From Pseudoxanthomonas wuyuanensis (GTDB lineage: Bacteria; Pseudomonadota; Gammaproteobacteria; Xanthomonadales; Xanthomonadaceae), in contig NZ_OCND01000004.1 of the NCBI RefSeq assembly GCF_900215535.1, forward strand, positions 124,001-188,000: a stretch of DNA of 64,000 nt, read 5' to 3'. The position numbers and the translations under genes were made by a program. Of this stretch, positions 26,398-34,253 are shown piece after piece (position 1 is the stretch's first letter; each line of letters opens with the position of its first letter). The notes below the pieces were generated by a model, which was not told where the DNA came from, made no database searches, and saw only the letters and a list, made by a program, of their open reading frames with translations.

Positions 26398-26923
26398 GTA
26401 GGATGCGGTGAGCAAAGCGAACCGCATCGCTCGCGAAACCCCATCAGACCAGGGAGCCACTTTCCCCGGCGACGCGAAGCTCCAAGAGACCAGGGAACCC
26501 CGTTCCTCCGTTGACGCGAACGATGCGGTGCGCCTGCGGCTTGCCGCATCCTACGAACTGACAGGTATCGTCGACTCCCGACGTAGGATGCGGTGAGCAA
26601 AGCGAACCGCATCGCTCGTGAAACCACAACAGACCAGGGGCCACTTTCCCCGGCGACGCGAAGCCCCAAGAGACCAGGGAACCTCGTTCCTCCGTCGACG
26701 CGAACGATGCGGTGCGCCTGCGGCTTACCGCATCCTACGAACTGACAGGTATCGTCGACTCCCGACGTAGGATGCGGTGAGCAAAGCGAACCGCATCGTT
26801 CGTGAAACCACAACAGACCAGGGGGCCACTTTCCCCGGCGACGCGAAGCCGCAAGAGACCAGGGAACCTCGTTCCTCCGTTGACGCGAACGATGCGGTGC
26901 GCCTGCGGCTTACCGCATCCTAC
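26398..26923 (+). repeat. Three tandem BIME units (GTAG-type REP pairs) upstream of the RAYT gene
   Basis: Units at 26398-26554, 26583-26738 and 26767-26923, period about 185 bp. Each begins GTAGGATGCGGTGAGC and ends TTACCGCATCCTAC (TTGCC in unit 1), so two REP palindromes (GATGCGGT-N12/13-ACCGCATC) face each other across about 90 bp. The 28-bp linkers repeat the DNA that follows the SRPBCC stop codon (CTGACAGG...CGACTCCCGAC), showing the array grew by tandem duplication. No coding sequence is seen between 26377 and 27021. Confidence 0.92.
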
Positions 26924-26970
26924 GAGGCTTACGGCGGCGTCAACCACCGCTTGCGGCCTCCGAACAGGCG

Positions 26971-27008
26971 CGTAAAATCGGCCGAAGCGAACCGAATCGT
27001 TCGCGCAA
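26971..27008 (+). repeat. Degenerate REP half next to the RAYT start
   Basis: CGTAAAATCGGCC...GAAGCGAACCGAATCGTTCGCG resembles the BIME head (CGTAGGATGCGG...AAGCGAACCGCATCGTTCGTG) but its palindrome is broken by substitutions and a deletion. It ends about 14 bp before the RAYT start codon, overlapping the region of its ribosome site. Confidence 0.5.
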
Positions 27009-27021
27009 TGGAGGTCAAGGA

Positions 27022-27549
27022 ATGACCGAATACCGCCGCCCCCGCACACCCGGCGCTACCTGGTTCTTCACCGTCAATCTCGCCGAACGCCGCGGCAATA
27101 CCCGGTTGGTCGCGCATGTGGACGCACTCAGGCGCTCATTCGCCCTCGTGCGCAGCCGCCATCCGTTCCACATTGAAGCCATCGTCATCCTTCCCGACCA
27201 TCTGCACTGTCTCTGGCGCCTGCCCGACGGCGACGCCGACAACGCGACACGCTGGGGCCTGATCAAAGCAGGCTTTTCCCGGGCAATACCGCGGAACGAA
27301 CGCATCAACGCCAGCCGGCTATCAAGAGGCGAGCGCGGAATCTGGCAACGGAGATTCTGGGAACATCAGATTCGCGATGAAACCGATTACGCCGCGCATG
27401 TGGACTACATCCACTACAACCCTGTCAAACACGGCCACGCCGACACCGCAGCCGAGTGGCCGTACTCCTCGTTCCATGCCTTCGTGGCGAAAGGGTTGTA
27501 CCCGCTCGACTGGGCCAGCCGGCCCGGAACTCCATTCGTACGCGAATAA
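27022..27549 (+). CDS. REP-associated tyrosine transposase (RAYT, TnpA_REP)
   Basis: A 175-residue single-strand DNA transposase of the IS200/IS605-related Y1 family. The metal-binding HUH motif is [10 protein letters not shown] (His 60 and 62). The tyrosine helix is [11 protein letters not shown] (Tyr 129/132), and [12 protein letters not shown] precedes it. GGAGG lies seven bases upstream of the ATG. RAYTs nick REP palindromes carrying a GTAG-type tetranucleotide and are thought to spread or maintain REPs. Here three BIMEs precede and two follow the gene, so enzyme and substrate are together. Length is normal and the catalytic residues are intact. Confidence 0.95.
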   Translation: MTEYRRPRTPGATWFFTVNLAERRGNTRLVAHVDALRRSFALVRSRHPFHIEAIVILPDHLHCLWRLPDGDADNATRWGLIKAGFSRAIPRNERINASRLSRGERGIWQRRFWEHQIRDETDYAAHVDYIHYNPVKHGHADTAAEWPYSSFHAFVAKGLYPLDWASRPGTPFVRE

Positions 27550-27551
27550 CC

Positions 27552-27913
27552 GTAGGATGCGGTGAGCAACGCGAACCGCATCGCTCGCGAAACCCCATCA
27601 GACCACGGAACCACTTTCCTCGGCGACGCGAAGCCCCAAACGACCAGGGAACCATCTTCCCTCGGGCGGCGCGAACGATGCGGTGCGCCTGCGGCTTACC
27701 GCATCCTACGAACTCGATTGGGCCAGCCGGCCCGGAACTCCGTTCGCACGCGAATAACCGTAGGATGCGGTGAGCAACGCGAACCGCATCGCTCGCGAAA
27801 CCCCAACAGACCACGGACCACCCGGGCGACGCAAAGCCCCAAGAGACCAGGGGAACCCCCTCCCCCCCGGCGACGCGAACGATGCGGTGCGTCTGCGGCT
27901 TATCGCATCCCAC
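27552..27913 (+). repeat. Two BIME units downstream of the RAYT gene
   Basis: Units at 27552-27709 and 27760-27913, each starting GTAGGATGCGGTGAGC. The second is degenerate at its tail (CATCCCAC instead of CATCCTAC). The linker between them (27713-27759) is a 47-bp copy, with three mismatches, of the last coding bases and stop codon of the RAYT gene (27505-27551), so a piece of the transposase gene was duplicated with the element. Confidence 0.9.
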
Positions 27914-27933
27914 GGATGACCGTCGCGAGGGGC

Positions 27934-27963
27934 GATGCGGCACACCTGGGGGCGTACCGCATC
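27934..27963 (+). repeat. Single REP palindrome at the array edge
   Basis: GATGCGG-N15-ACCGCATCC with an unrelated loop, ending 10 bp before the stop of the convergent MATE gene. It is the outermost member of the array and could serve as its 3' hairpin. Confidence 0.6.
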
Positions 27964-27972
27964 CTTGGTCGC

Positions 27973-29427
27973 CTACACCTGCGCGGTCTTCCACCTGCCG
28001 CGCGAGAACAGCCACAAGGTGAACAGTCCCACCGAGGTTTCGGAAACGAATACCCCCCAGAACACACCCGAGTGCTGCCAACCCGCGGTAATGGCCAGCG
28101 CATACGACAACGGGATCTGCAGCAACCAGAAGAACACCACATTGATCTTGGTTGGCGTGACCGTGTCGCCAGCGCCATTGAAGGCCTGCACCGCCACCAT
28201 CCACCAGCCGTAGACAAAGTAGGAATACGACAGGATCCGCAACCAGCTGCCGCCAATGTCTATCACCGTGGGGTCGTCGGTGAAGATGGCGATCAGGCGG
28301 TCGTGCAACAGGAAGAACACGACCGATATCGCCACCGTGAACACCATGTTGTACCAGCCTATCCGCCATACCGACGCCTCGGCGCGGCCGGGCTCCTTGG
28401 CGCCCAGGTTCTGCCCGACCAGCGTGGCCGCGGCGTTGGACATGCCCCAGGCCGGCATCAGCGTGAACATCATGATGCGGATGGCGATCGTCGCACCGGC
28501 CACCGCCTCGCTGCCGATGCTGGCCAGGATGCGCATCAGGAAGATCCACGAAGTCATCGCCACGATCATCTGGCCGATGCCGCCCAGCGACGTGCGCACG
28601 ATGTTCCACAGGATCGCTCCGTGCCATCCCAGTTGCGAAGCCGCCACGCGGATGTGCTTGCCGCCGCGGAACAGGATCCACAGCTGCATCAGCACGCCGG
28701 CGCCGCGGCCGATGTTGGTGGCGATAGCGGCGCCTTCGATGCCCATTGCCGGAATCGGTCCGAAACCGAAAATCAGGATCGGATCCAGCACGATATTCAG
28801 TCCATTGGCCACCCACAGCACGCGCATGGCGATGGCCGCATCGCCGGCGCCACGATAGATCGCATTGATCACGAACAGCAGCATGATCACTGCATTGCCG
28901 CCCAGCATCCATTGCATGTAGCGGTAGCCGTGCTCCAGGCTCCACGCGTCCGCGCCCATCAGCCGCAACAAGTCCTGGGCGAAGACGATGCCCGCGACCG
29001 CGAACGGCAGCGACGTCAGCAACGCCAGGTAGATGGCCTGCACCGCCGTGATCGCAGCCTCCTCGCGCTTGTGCTCGCCGACGCGCCTGGCGACCACCGC
29101 GGTCACCGCCATCGCCAGCCCCATCGCAATCGAGTACAGCAGGAACAGATAGCTCTCGGTCAGGCCCACCGTCGCCACCGCCGACGAGCCCAGCTTGCCG
29201 ACGAAATAGATATCCACCACCGCGAAGGTGGATTCCAGCACCAGCTCCAGCACCATCGGCACCGCAAGCAGGAACACTGCCTTGCGCAGCGGGATCTTCG
29301 TGTAGTCGGCACCGGTACCGCGGATTGCGTCGCGCAGTTCGCTCCAGACGGAGCGGGTCGGAGCGTTCTCGGCGAGCACCGCGGCATCCTGCTCGGCTAC
29401 GGCATCGGGTTGCGGTTCGGTACTCAT
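27973..29427 (-). CDS. MATE family efflux transporter
   Basis: A 484-residue inner-membrane antiporter with twelve predicted helices in two homologous halves (LAVPMVLELVLESTFAVVDI near 54-73, and the second half from about 255, GIGQMIVAMTSWIFLM). It should export cationic drugs in exchange for Na+ or H+. The ATG at 29427 overlaps, as ATGA, the stop of a 46-codon frame that has a strong ribosome site, so translation may be coupled. Its 3' end abuts the REP array. Confidence 0.9.
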   Translation of the reverse strand: MSTEPQPDAVAEQDAAVLAENAPTRSVWSELRDAIRGTGADYTKIPLRKAVFLLAVPMVLELVLESTFAVVDIYFVGKLGSSAVATVGLTESYLFLLYSIAMGLAMAVTAVVARRVGEHKREEAAITAVQAIYLALLTSLPFAVAGIVFAQDLLRLMGADAWSLEHGYRYMQWMLGGNAVIMLLFVINAIYRGAGDAAIAMRVLWVANGLNIVLDPILIFGFGPIPAMGIEGAAIATNIGRGAGVLMQLWILFRGGKHIRVAASQLGWHGAILWNIVRTSLGGIGQMIVAMTSWIFLMRILASIGSEAVAGATIAIRIMMFTLMPAWGMSNAAATLVGQNLGAKEPGRAEASVWRIGWYNMVFTVAISVVFFLLHDRLIAIFTDDPTVIDIGGSWLRILSYSYFVYGWWMVAVQAFNGAGDTVTPTKINVVFFWLLQIPLSYALAITAGWQHSGVFWGVFVSETSVGLFTLWLFSRGRWKTAQV

Positions 29428-29564
29428 GCGCGCATGCCTCCCTGGTTCGCAAAAACGGCGATGGTAGCCGCCCCATGCGGCTCGACCAACGGCCAAAAGT
29501 CATCGGTGCAAAGCGTGCTGATCCGGATGTACCCGATAGACGCGCCACCATCGATGTCGAACAT
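29424..29564 (-). CDS. Candidate small protein translationally coupled to the MATE gene
   Basis: A 46-residue frame (MFDIDGGASIGYIRISTLCT at its start) that begins four bases after GGAGGA, one of the best ribosome sites in the window. It ends TGA overlapping the MATE ATG. It has no recognisable domain or membrane helix. It may be a real microprotein or simply a leader frame that loads ribosomes onto the transporter gene. No homologue is known to me. Confidence 0.4.
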   Translation of the reverse strand: MFDIDGGASIGYIRISTLCTDDFWPLVEPHGAATIAVFANQGGMRA

Positions 29565-29871
29565 GGCTCCTCCTTCCGTATGGGCGGTTGCAGGGCCGCT
29601 GCCTGCTTCATTCTTAACGACGAACCGAGCGGCCGGGAATCGACATGCCTCAAACGCCACGGGGCCACCCGACCCACCAATACCATCATTCCGTTGCAGC
29701 GCCAATGACCGCAACCGGCAACATCGCACCCGCCCCTGCCTCGGCCCGATGCGCTTGACGGCCGTGCGAAACCTGCCCCAATCGCTGGCAGCGTCCGCAC
29801 CATGTCGATTCCGGCGCCTTTGCTTCGTCGTCAAGACAAACACCACGTTCCCCAACCCAGGAGTTGCCACC
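29565..29871. other. Gene-free divergent region between MATE unit and yceI
   Basis: 307 bp between two divergent units, so promoters for both must be here. No clear -35/-10 pair, repeat or RNA gene could be recognised. Confidence 0.4.
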
Positions 29872-30465
29872 ATGCGCTTGTCCCGTCTGCCCGCCCTGCT
29901 CGCTCTTGCCCTCGCTGCCACCGCCGTTTCGGCGGCCGAAACGGTCTATGTGCTCGACCCGGGGCATACCTTCCCCAGTTTCGAGGCCGACCATATGGGC
30001 ATGTCCACCTGGCGCGGCAAGTTCAACCGCAGTCGCGGCGAGGTGCGGCTGGATCGTGAGCGCGGCACCGGTCAGGTGGAGGTCGCCATCGACGCGCGCA
30101 GCATCAACTTCGGCCTGGACGCGCTGAATGAATGGGCGGTCGGCGATCAGTTCCTCGATACCGCCAGATACCCGGAGGCCACCTATCGCGGCAAGCTCAC
30201 CGATTTTCGCGACGGCGCGCCGACCCGGGCGGAAGGCGAGCTCACGCTGCATGGCGTAACCCGGCCGCTGACGCTGACCATCGACCGCTTCAAGTGCCAG
30301 CCGCATCCGCTGCACAAGCGTGACTGGTGCGGCGCCGACGCCCACGCCACGTTCGACCGCAGCCAGTTCGGCCTGGACGCCGGCAGGGACTATGGCTTCG
30401 ATATGAACATCACCCTGCGTATCCAGGTGGAAGCCGACATCAAGACCGATGAGGCCGCGCCCTAG
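29872..30465 (+). CDS. YceI-family periplasmic protein
   Basis: A 197-residue protein. It has a cleavable signal peptide (MRLSRLPALLALALAATAVS, cleavage near AVSA-AE) and a YceI lipocalin-like barrel: YVLDPGHTFPSFEADHMGMS, then FNRSRGEVRLD, FLDTARYPEATYRG, GELTLHGVTRPLTLTI and FDRSQFGLDAGRDYGFD. YceI proteins bind isoprenoid chains in the periplasm and are induced by base or osmotic stress in some species. AGGAG precedes the ATG. It stands alone. Confidence 0.92.
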   Translation: MRLSRLPALLALALAATAVSAAETVYVLDPGHTFPSFEADHMGMSTWRGKFNRSRGEVRLDRERGTGQVEVAIDARSINFGLDALNEWAVGDQFLDTARYPEATYRGKLTDFRDGAPTRAEGELTLHGVTRPLTLTIDRFKCQPHPLHKRDWCGADAHATFDRSQFGLDAGRDYGFDMNITLRIQVEADIKTDEAAP

Positions 30466-30602
30466 GTTTGCGCAAGCCCGGTAGGACGGGACCGCCGAAG
30501 GCGATTCCGCCGGACGGCTTCCCGGCCCAGATACGCGTTCGGCAAAATCCGTTATGCGGGTTCCGGCTTACCCAAACTCAATCCAGTCACAAGAAGGCCG
30601 CA

Positions 30603-30908
30603 ATGACAAAACAATCGGTAAGGAAGATCGAAATCGAGAATGCGAAGAGCCCGGGGCGCACCCAGCGGGTCGATGCTGACAAATACGAAGCCATGAAAGC
30701 GGTGGTGCTGGCCGTATTGCCGCAGGCAACTCCCGGCCTTACGGTTGCCGAAACCAAGGCAAGCCTGTTGCCGCACCTGTCGGAAACCTTGTTTCCCGGA
30801 GGCGCCAAGGCCGGATGGTGGCTGAAGGCCGTTCAACTCGACCTCGAAGCCAAAGGCATCATCGCCAGGGAACAGACCAAGCCGCTGCGATTGATCCGGC
30901 TCGGATAG
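30603..30908 (+). CDS. DUF6958 family protein
   Basis: A 101-residue soluble protein (MTKQSVRKIEIENAKSPGRT; then RVDADKYEAMKAVVLAVLP, LFPGGAKAGWWLKAVQLDLE). The layout is winged-helix-like, and I associate it with DUF6958. Function unknown. A 45-residue upstream extension in frame lacks a ribosome site and was rejected. AAGG lies just upstream of the chosen ATG. Confidence 0.7.
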   Translation: MTKQSVRKIEIENAKSPGRTQRVDADKYEAMKAVVLAVLPQATPGLTVAETKASLLPHLSETLFPGGAKAGWWLKAVQLDLEAKGIIAREQTKPLRLIRLG

Positions 30909-31089
30909 CGCATGCGGCAGTTGCCGCGGCAACGGCTGGCACGCTAGGCCGGCCGCGTCGGCGAAGCTGTGGCGCCGTTTCCCTGCCGGCGCCACCAGCA
31001 CGTTGTCGATTACGCTTGCGCTGATTCGTCGTATTGATGAAAGCCGCCGATGGCGCCACGCCATTCATCCACAACCCACGAGGAACCCG

Positions 31090-31509
31090 ATGAAAATCAC
31101 CGTCCAAACCCAAGTACGCTCCAATATCGATGCCGTCTGGTCCGCCTACAGCAATCCGGACGACATAACCCAGTGGAACAGCGCCTCCGACGACTGGCAT
31201 ACGCCGCACTGCCGCGTCGATCTGCGCGAGGGCGGAACTTTCAGCACGCGCATGGAGGCAAAGGACGGCAGCATGGGCTTCGACTTCGAAGGCACTTATA
31301 CCCGCGTGGTGCCGCAGCAACTGATCGAATACCGCATGAGCGATGGCCGCGAGGTCGCTGTGCATTTCGAGGATGGGGCCGACGGCGTTTTGGTCCGCGT
31401 GGTTTTCGATGCCGAAACCGAAAACTCTCCCGAGATACAGCAGCAGGGCTGGCAATCCATCCTCGACAGCTTCGGACGCTACGTCGGAACCAGCCACGGC
31501 GCGGGCTAA
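31090..31509 (+). CDS. SRPBCC (AHSA1-type) family protein
   Basis: A 139-residue START-fold protein (MKITVQTQVRSNIDAVWSAY, NPDDITQWNSASDDWHTP, GGTFSTRMEAKDG, GWQSILDSFGRYV). It is a second AHSA1-like gene, only distantly similar to the one at 25921. Ligand unknown. The ATG is preceded by GAGGAA. A 29-residue upstream extension is unlikely. Confidence 0.87.
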   Translation: MKITVQTQVRSNIDAVWSAYSNPDDITQWNSASDDWHTPHCRVDLREGGTFSTRMEAKDGSMGFDFEGTYTRVVPQQLIEYRMSDGREVAVHFEDGADGVLVRVVFDAETENSPEIQQQGWQSILDSFGRYVGTSHGAG

Positions 31510-31661
31510 GCTGCTCCATTGCGCATCCGGTGCAACGGGCGAGCTTAGACGGCGCTCGTTGCCTGCAGCGTTTGCGCGCGGCCCGTTGCACCGCCAGCCA
31601 TGACGCGTGGGATCAGGCAACCAGCCGCCGGTGCGTTCACCCGTCCGTTGCCCGGGCCGGG

Positions 31662-32051
31662 TTAGCGGGTACTATCGGATTCCACTATCACCGCAGTGCC
31701 ATAGCAGAGGACTTCGGTCAGTCCGGACATCAACTCGGTGGCGTCGTAGCGCACGCCGATGATGGCATTGGCGCCCAGCGCGCGCGCATGGGCCAGCATG
31801 TCGCGGTAGGTTTCCATGCGTGCCTGTTCGCACAGTTCGGTGTAGATGGTGATATTTCCGCCGAACAGCGTCTGCAGGCCGCCCAGCAGGTTGCCGAAGA
31901 TCGAGCGCGAACGCACGGTGATGCCGCGCACGATGCCCAGGCTGCGCACCACCCGGCAAGCCGGCAGTTCCATGGCGGTGGTGACCATGCTGTCGCCAAG
32001 CAATAGCGCGCGCGCAAGGCCCGCTGGCGAGGAATTGTAGGGATCGGCCAT
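31662..32051 (-). CDS. YbjQ/UPF0145 family protein
   Basis: A 129-residue protein of the YbjQ family (heavy-metal-binding-domain-like fold, usually pentameric). Signature stretches are [34 protein letters not shown]-like [16 protein letters not shown], and the ending [12 protein letters not shown]. Function unknown. The start at 32051 is where homology begins, and an upstream 51-residue extension is low-complexity. Confidence 0.85.
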   Translation of the reverse strand: MADPYNSSPAGLARALLLGDSMVTTAMELPACRVVRSLGIVRGITVRSRSIFGNLLGGLQTLFGGNITIYTELCEQARMETYRDMLAHARALGANAIIGVRYDATELMSGLTEVLCYGTAVIVESDSTR

Positions 32052-32346
32052 CGATCTTGCTGTCCTGCGGGAAAATGCCCGGACCATCTTACGGTTTCCT
32101 TGCGACGGGTATCGCCCCGCCTGCCGGTGGTTGCGCGAGTCGGTACGGCTTGGGACCGGCTCTGCCGTCAGTCCGGGGCCGCCAGGTGGACCCGCTGGCG
32201 ACATCGAGGGAAGCGATAAACGGCCCCGCCACTACCGGCTGGATCGGCGAGCCGTAGGATCCAGGCATGCAGGCCAGGGATGGCGCCCCTTCATGGCGAA
32301 CGGCATGGCCACAGCCGGGCGGCGCCAGCTGTGGCAGACTTCGGCC

Positions 32347-33093
32347 ATGAACCGACCGAACTCGCCGATATCCGCCGCCCGCCTGCTGGGTGCCCTGCTC
32401 TGTCTGATGGCGCCAGGCGCTGCACAAGCTGCTGAACCTGCACGCGTGCTGATTTTCAGCAAGACCGCCGAATTCCGCCACGATTCGATACCGGTCGCGG
32501 TTGCTGCACTGCAGCGGCTGGCCGCGCAGGAATCATTGGCGGTCGATCGCGGCGAAGACGCATCGGCATTCACCGCAGCCAACCTTTCGCGCTACCGCGC
32601 GGTGGTATTCGCCAATACCACCGGCGATGTGCTGGACGAGCCGCAACAGAAGGCGCTGGAGGAATTCGTCGGCAACGGCGGCGGCTTCATGGGCGTGCAT
32701 TCGGCCGCCGACACCGAGAAGGAATGGCCCTGGTATGGCGGCCTGGTCGGAGCATGGTTCCACAGTCATCCGCCGGGCTTGCAGACTACCCGGGTCGTCT
32801 TCGAATCCGGGGCTGCAGATGCCCCCTCCGACTGGACCGTCACCGACGAGATCTACAACTACCGCAGCAATCCGCGCGAGCAGGTGACGGTGCTGGCTAC
32901 CGTCGACGAAGACGATTACGAAGGCGGCACGATGGGCGAGGATCATCCGATCGCCTGGTGCCACGCCTATTCCGGCGGCCGCGCGTGGTACACGGGCCTG
33001 GGCCACGATGCGGCAATGTACGAGGACACCGTATTTCAGGCCCAGTTGCGCCGTGGGCTGCGCTATGCGGCCGGATTGGCGCCGGAATGCTGA
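32347..33093 (+). CDS. ThuA-like domain secreted protein
   Basis: A 248-residue protein with a signal peptide (about 1-28, ending APGAAQA) and a ThuA/glutamine-amidotransferase-like domain: VLIFSKTAEFRHDSIPVA, VVFANTTGDVLDEPQQ, FVGNGGGFMGVHSAADTE, GEDHPIAWCH, GGRAWYTGLGHD. ThuA proteins are linked to trehalose-type sugar metabolism. The periplasmic form may act on polysaccharide-derived sugars. The start has no Shine-Dalgarno. An ATG 54 bp upstream would bury the signal peptide. Confidence 0.87.
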   Translation: MNRPNSPISAARLLGALLCLMAPGAAQAAEPARVLIFSKTAEFRHDSIPVAVAALQRLAAQESLAVDRGEDASAFTAANLSRYRAVVFANTTGDVLDEPQQKALEEFVGNGGGFMGVHSAADTEKEWPWYGGLVGAWFHSHPPGLQTTRVVFESGAADAPSDWTVTDEIYNYRSNPREQVTVLATVDEDDYEGGTMGEDHPIAWCHAYSGGRAWYTGLGHDAAMYEDTVFQAQLRRGLRYAAGLAPEC

Positions 33094-33129
33094 AACTCCC
33101 GCGAATTCGGCACGCGATGTCCTGACAGC

Positions 33130-33156
33130 AGAACGCCCGGCATGGCCGGGCGTTCT
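33130..33156. terminator. Bidirectional hairpin between convergent genes
   Basis: AGAACGCCCGGC-ATG-GCCGGGCGTTCT, a perfect 12-bp stem placed between the convergent ThuA gene and the small secreted-protein gene. It has no long T run in either direction, so termination may be partial. Confidence 0.6.
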
Positions 33157-33181
33157 GACTGGATCCCCCCGGGCTGAACGA

Positions 33182-33523
33182 TTACTGGATGCTCGGGTCC
33201 AACGTGCGCAGGGCATCGGCCAGATTGGTATGGCCGGTGCCGTCGATATCTTCCTTGCTGTAGGAACGGCCGGGCAAGGCGTTGCAACGGCCCTTGTCGC
33301 CGCGGCGGGTAATGCGGCTACCGGTTTCGCGCACGCAATGCGTATCGCTGATGCGCTTGGCCTTGTCTTCGGCGATGGCGTCTTCGGTGGCGACCGGCTC
33401 GGCGGCGGTGGCCGGCGCCGGCTGCGCGATTGCGGCCGGCTCGGCAGCAGGCGTCTGTGCGCTGACGGCAAAAACCGCGGCGCACAACACGGAAAGCAGG
33501 GACAGCGGAACAAGGCGTTTCAT
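33182..33523 (-). CDS. Small secreted protein resembling a TonB-receptor plug fragment
   Basis: A 113-residue protein with a signal peptide (about 1-22, MKRLVPLSLLSVLCAAVFAV), an Ala/Pro/Glu-rich linker (23-55) and a C-terminal part: CVRETGSRITRR (63-74), then SYSKEDIDGTGHTNLADALR (88-106). This mimics the TGSRI...EDI..TG..NLADAL signature at the front of TonB-dependent receptor plug domains, but no barrel follows. Two cysteines (63, 80) could form a disulfide. It is a complete gene, not a receptor remnant, since it ends cleanly and has its own signal. Function unknown. Confidence 0.7.
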   Translation of the reverse strand: MKRLVPLSLLSVLCAAVFAVSAQTPAAEPAAIAQPAPATAAEPVATEDAIAEDKAKRISDTHCVRETGSRITRRGDKGRCNALPGRSYSKEDIDGTGHTNLADALRTLDPSIQ

Positions 33524-33660
33524 GGCGATTCCTCGGCATCGGTGAGGGATGGCCAAGATATACGCCGATTCGCGACAGCCGGCAGCCCCGGGCGGTTCCG
33601 GCGTTTAAAGCGTGTTATGGCTCAGAACGCGCGTGCGGCCCCCAACGGGCCCTACGGCCG

Positions 33661-34197
33661 TCAGGCCGGCGGGCAATCGGCGCGCCGGCCCTGGCGGAAG
33701 GCCTGCACCGCCGCCGCATCGGCCGGCTCGGGGCGGATGCCGTCGTCGAAGATGACATACCAGCTGCCGTCGCCGCCGCGCTGCCAGACCGAGCCGAAGC
33801 GACCCAGCCGGGCAGCCCCGGTCTTGGGATCCTGGTACAGCGCCGGTCCGCTGGAATAGGCGGTTTCGCCATCTCCGCCGATGGTCACCACCGATGGATA
33901 CCAGTCCAGGCTCAGCGCGCTGCCGTCGATGATGCCGGCCCATTCTTCGGCAATGGCGGCGCGTCCGAGCGTCGGCTTGCCGCTGACGCCGAAGGCCGCC
34001 TGCGGATGCAGGTGTGCCGCAAAAGCGGCGGCATCGTGGTCCAGCACCGATTGCGCAAAGCTGAGTTCGCGCGCCCAGACCTGGCAACGGGCGTCGGGGG
34101 ACGGCGTTTGCGCCCGCTCCGCCGCCAGCGATGGAACCGGGGCCGCAGCCACCGCCAACAGTAAGGCCATGCACCAAAGTCGCAACGGCGATGTCAT
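33661..34197 (-). CDS. Periplasmic SnoaL/DUF4440-like protein
   Basis: A 178-residue protein with a signal peptide (about 1-26) and an NTF2/SnoaL-like fold: ELSFAQSVLDHDAAAFAAHL, AAFGVSGKPTLGRAAIAEEW, YSSGPALYQDPKTGAARLGR. Such domains catalyse or bind diverse ligands, so the role is unknown. The ATG at 34197 is supported by GGAG eight bases upstream. A start 51 bp upstream would put a charged tail before the signal. It diverges from the NPP gene with 56 bp between. Confidence 0.8.
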   Translation of the reverse strand: MTSPLRLWCMALLLAVAAAPVPSLAAERAQTPSPDARCQVWARELSFAQSVLDHDAAAFAAHLHPQAAFGVSGKPTLGRAAIAEEWAGIIDGSALSLDWYPSVVTIGGDGETAYSSGPALYQDPKTGAARLGRFGSVWQRGGDGSWYVIFDDGIRPEPADAAAVQAFRQGRRADCPPA

Positions 34198-34253
34198 GCG
34201 GATTTCTCCGAATTCTGCCAAGCTTTCATGATTCCATTCCTTTTTCATCGCCT

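Noticed and set aside
27022-27549. A complete IS200/IS605 insertion sequence
   Set aside because: No left and right IS ends or tnpB. The flanking GTAG-type REPs and the protein class indicate a RAYT, which is not an autonomous insertion sequence.
26398-27963. CRISPR array
   Set aside because: The repeats are about 157 bp, internally palindromic and separated by linkers copied from gene ends. There are no unique spacers and no cas genes.
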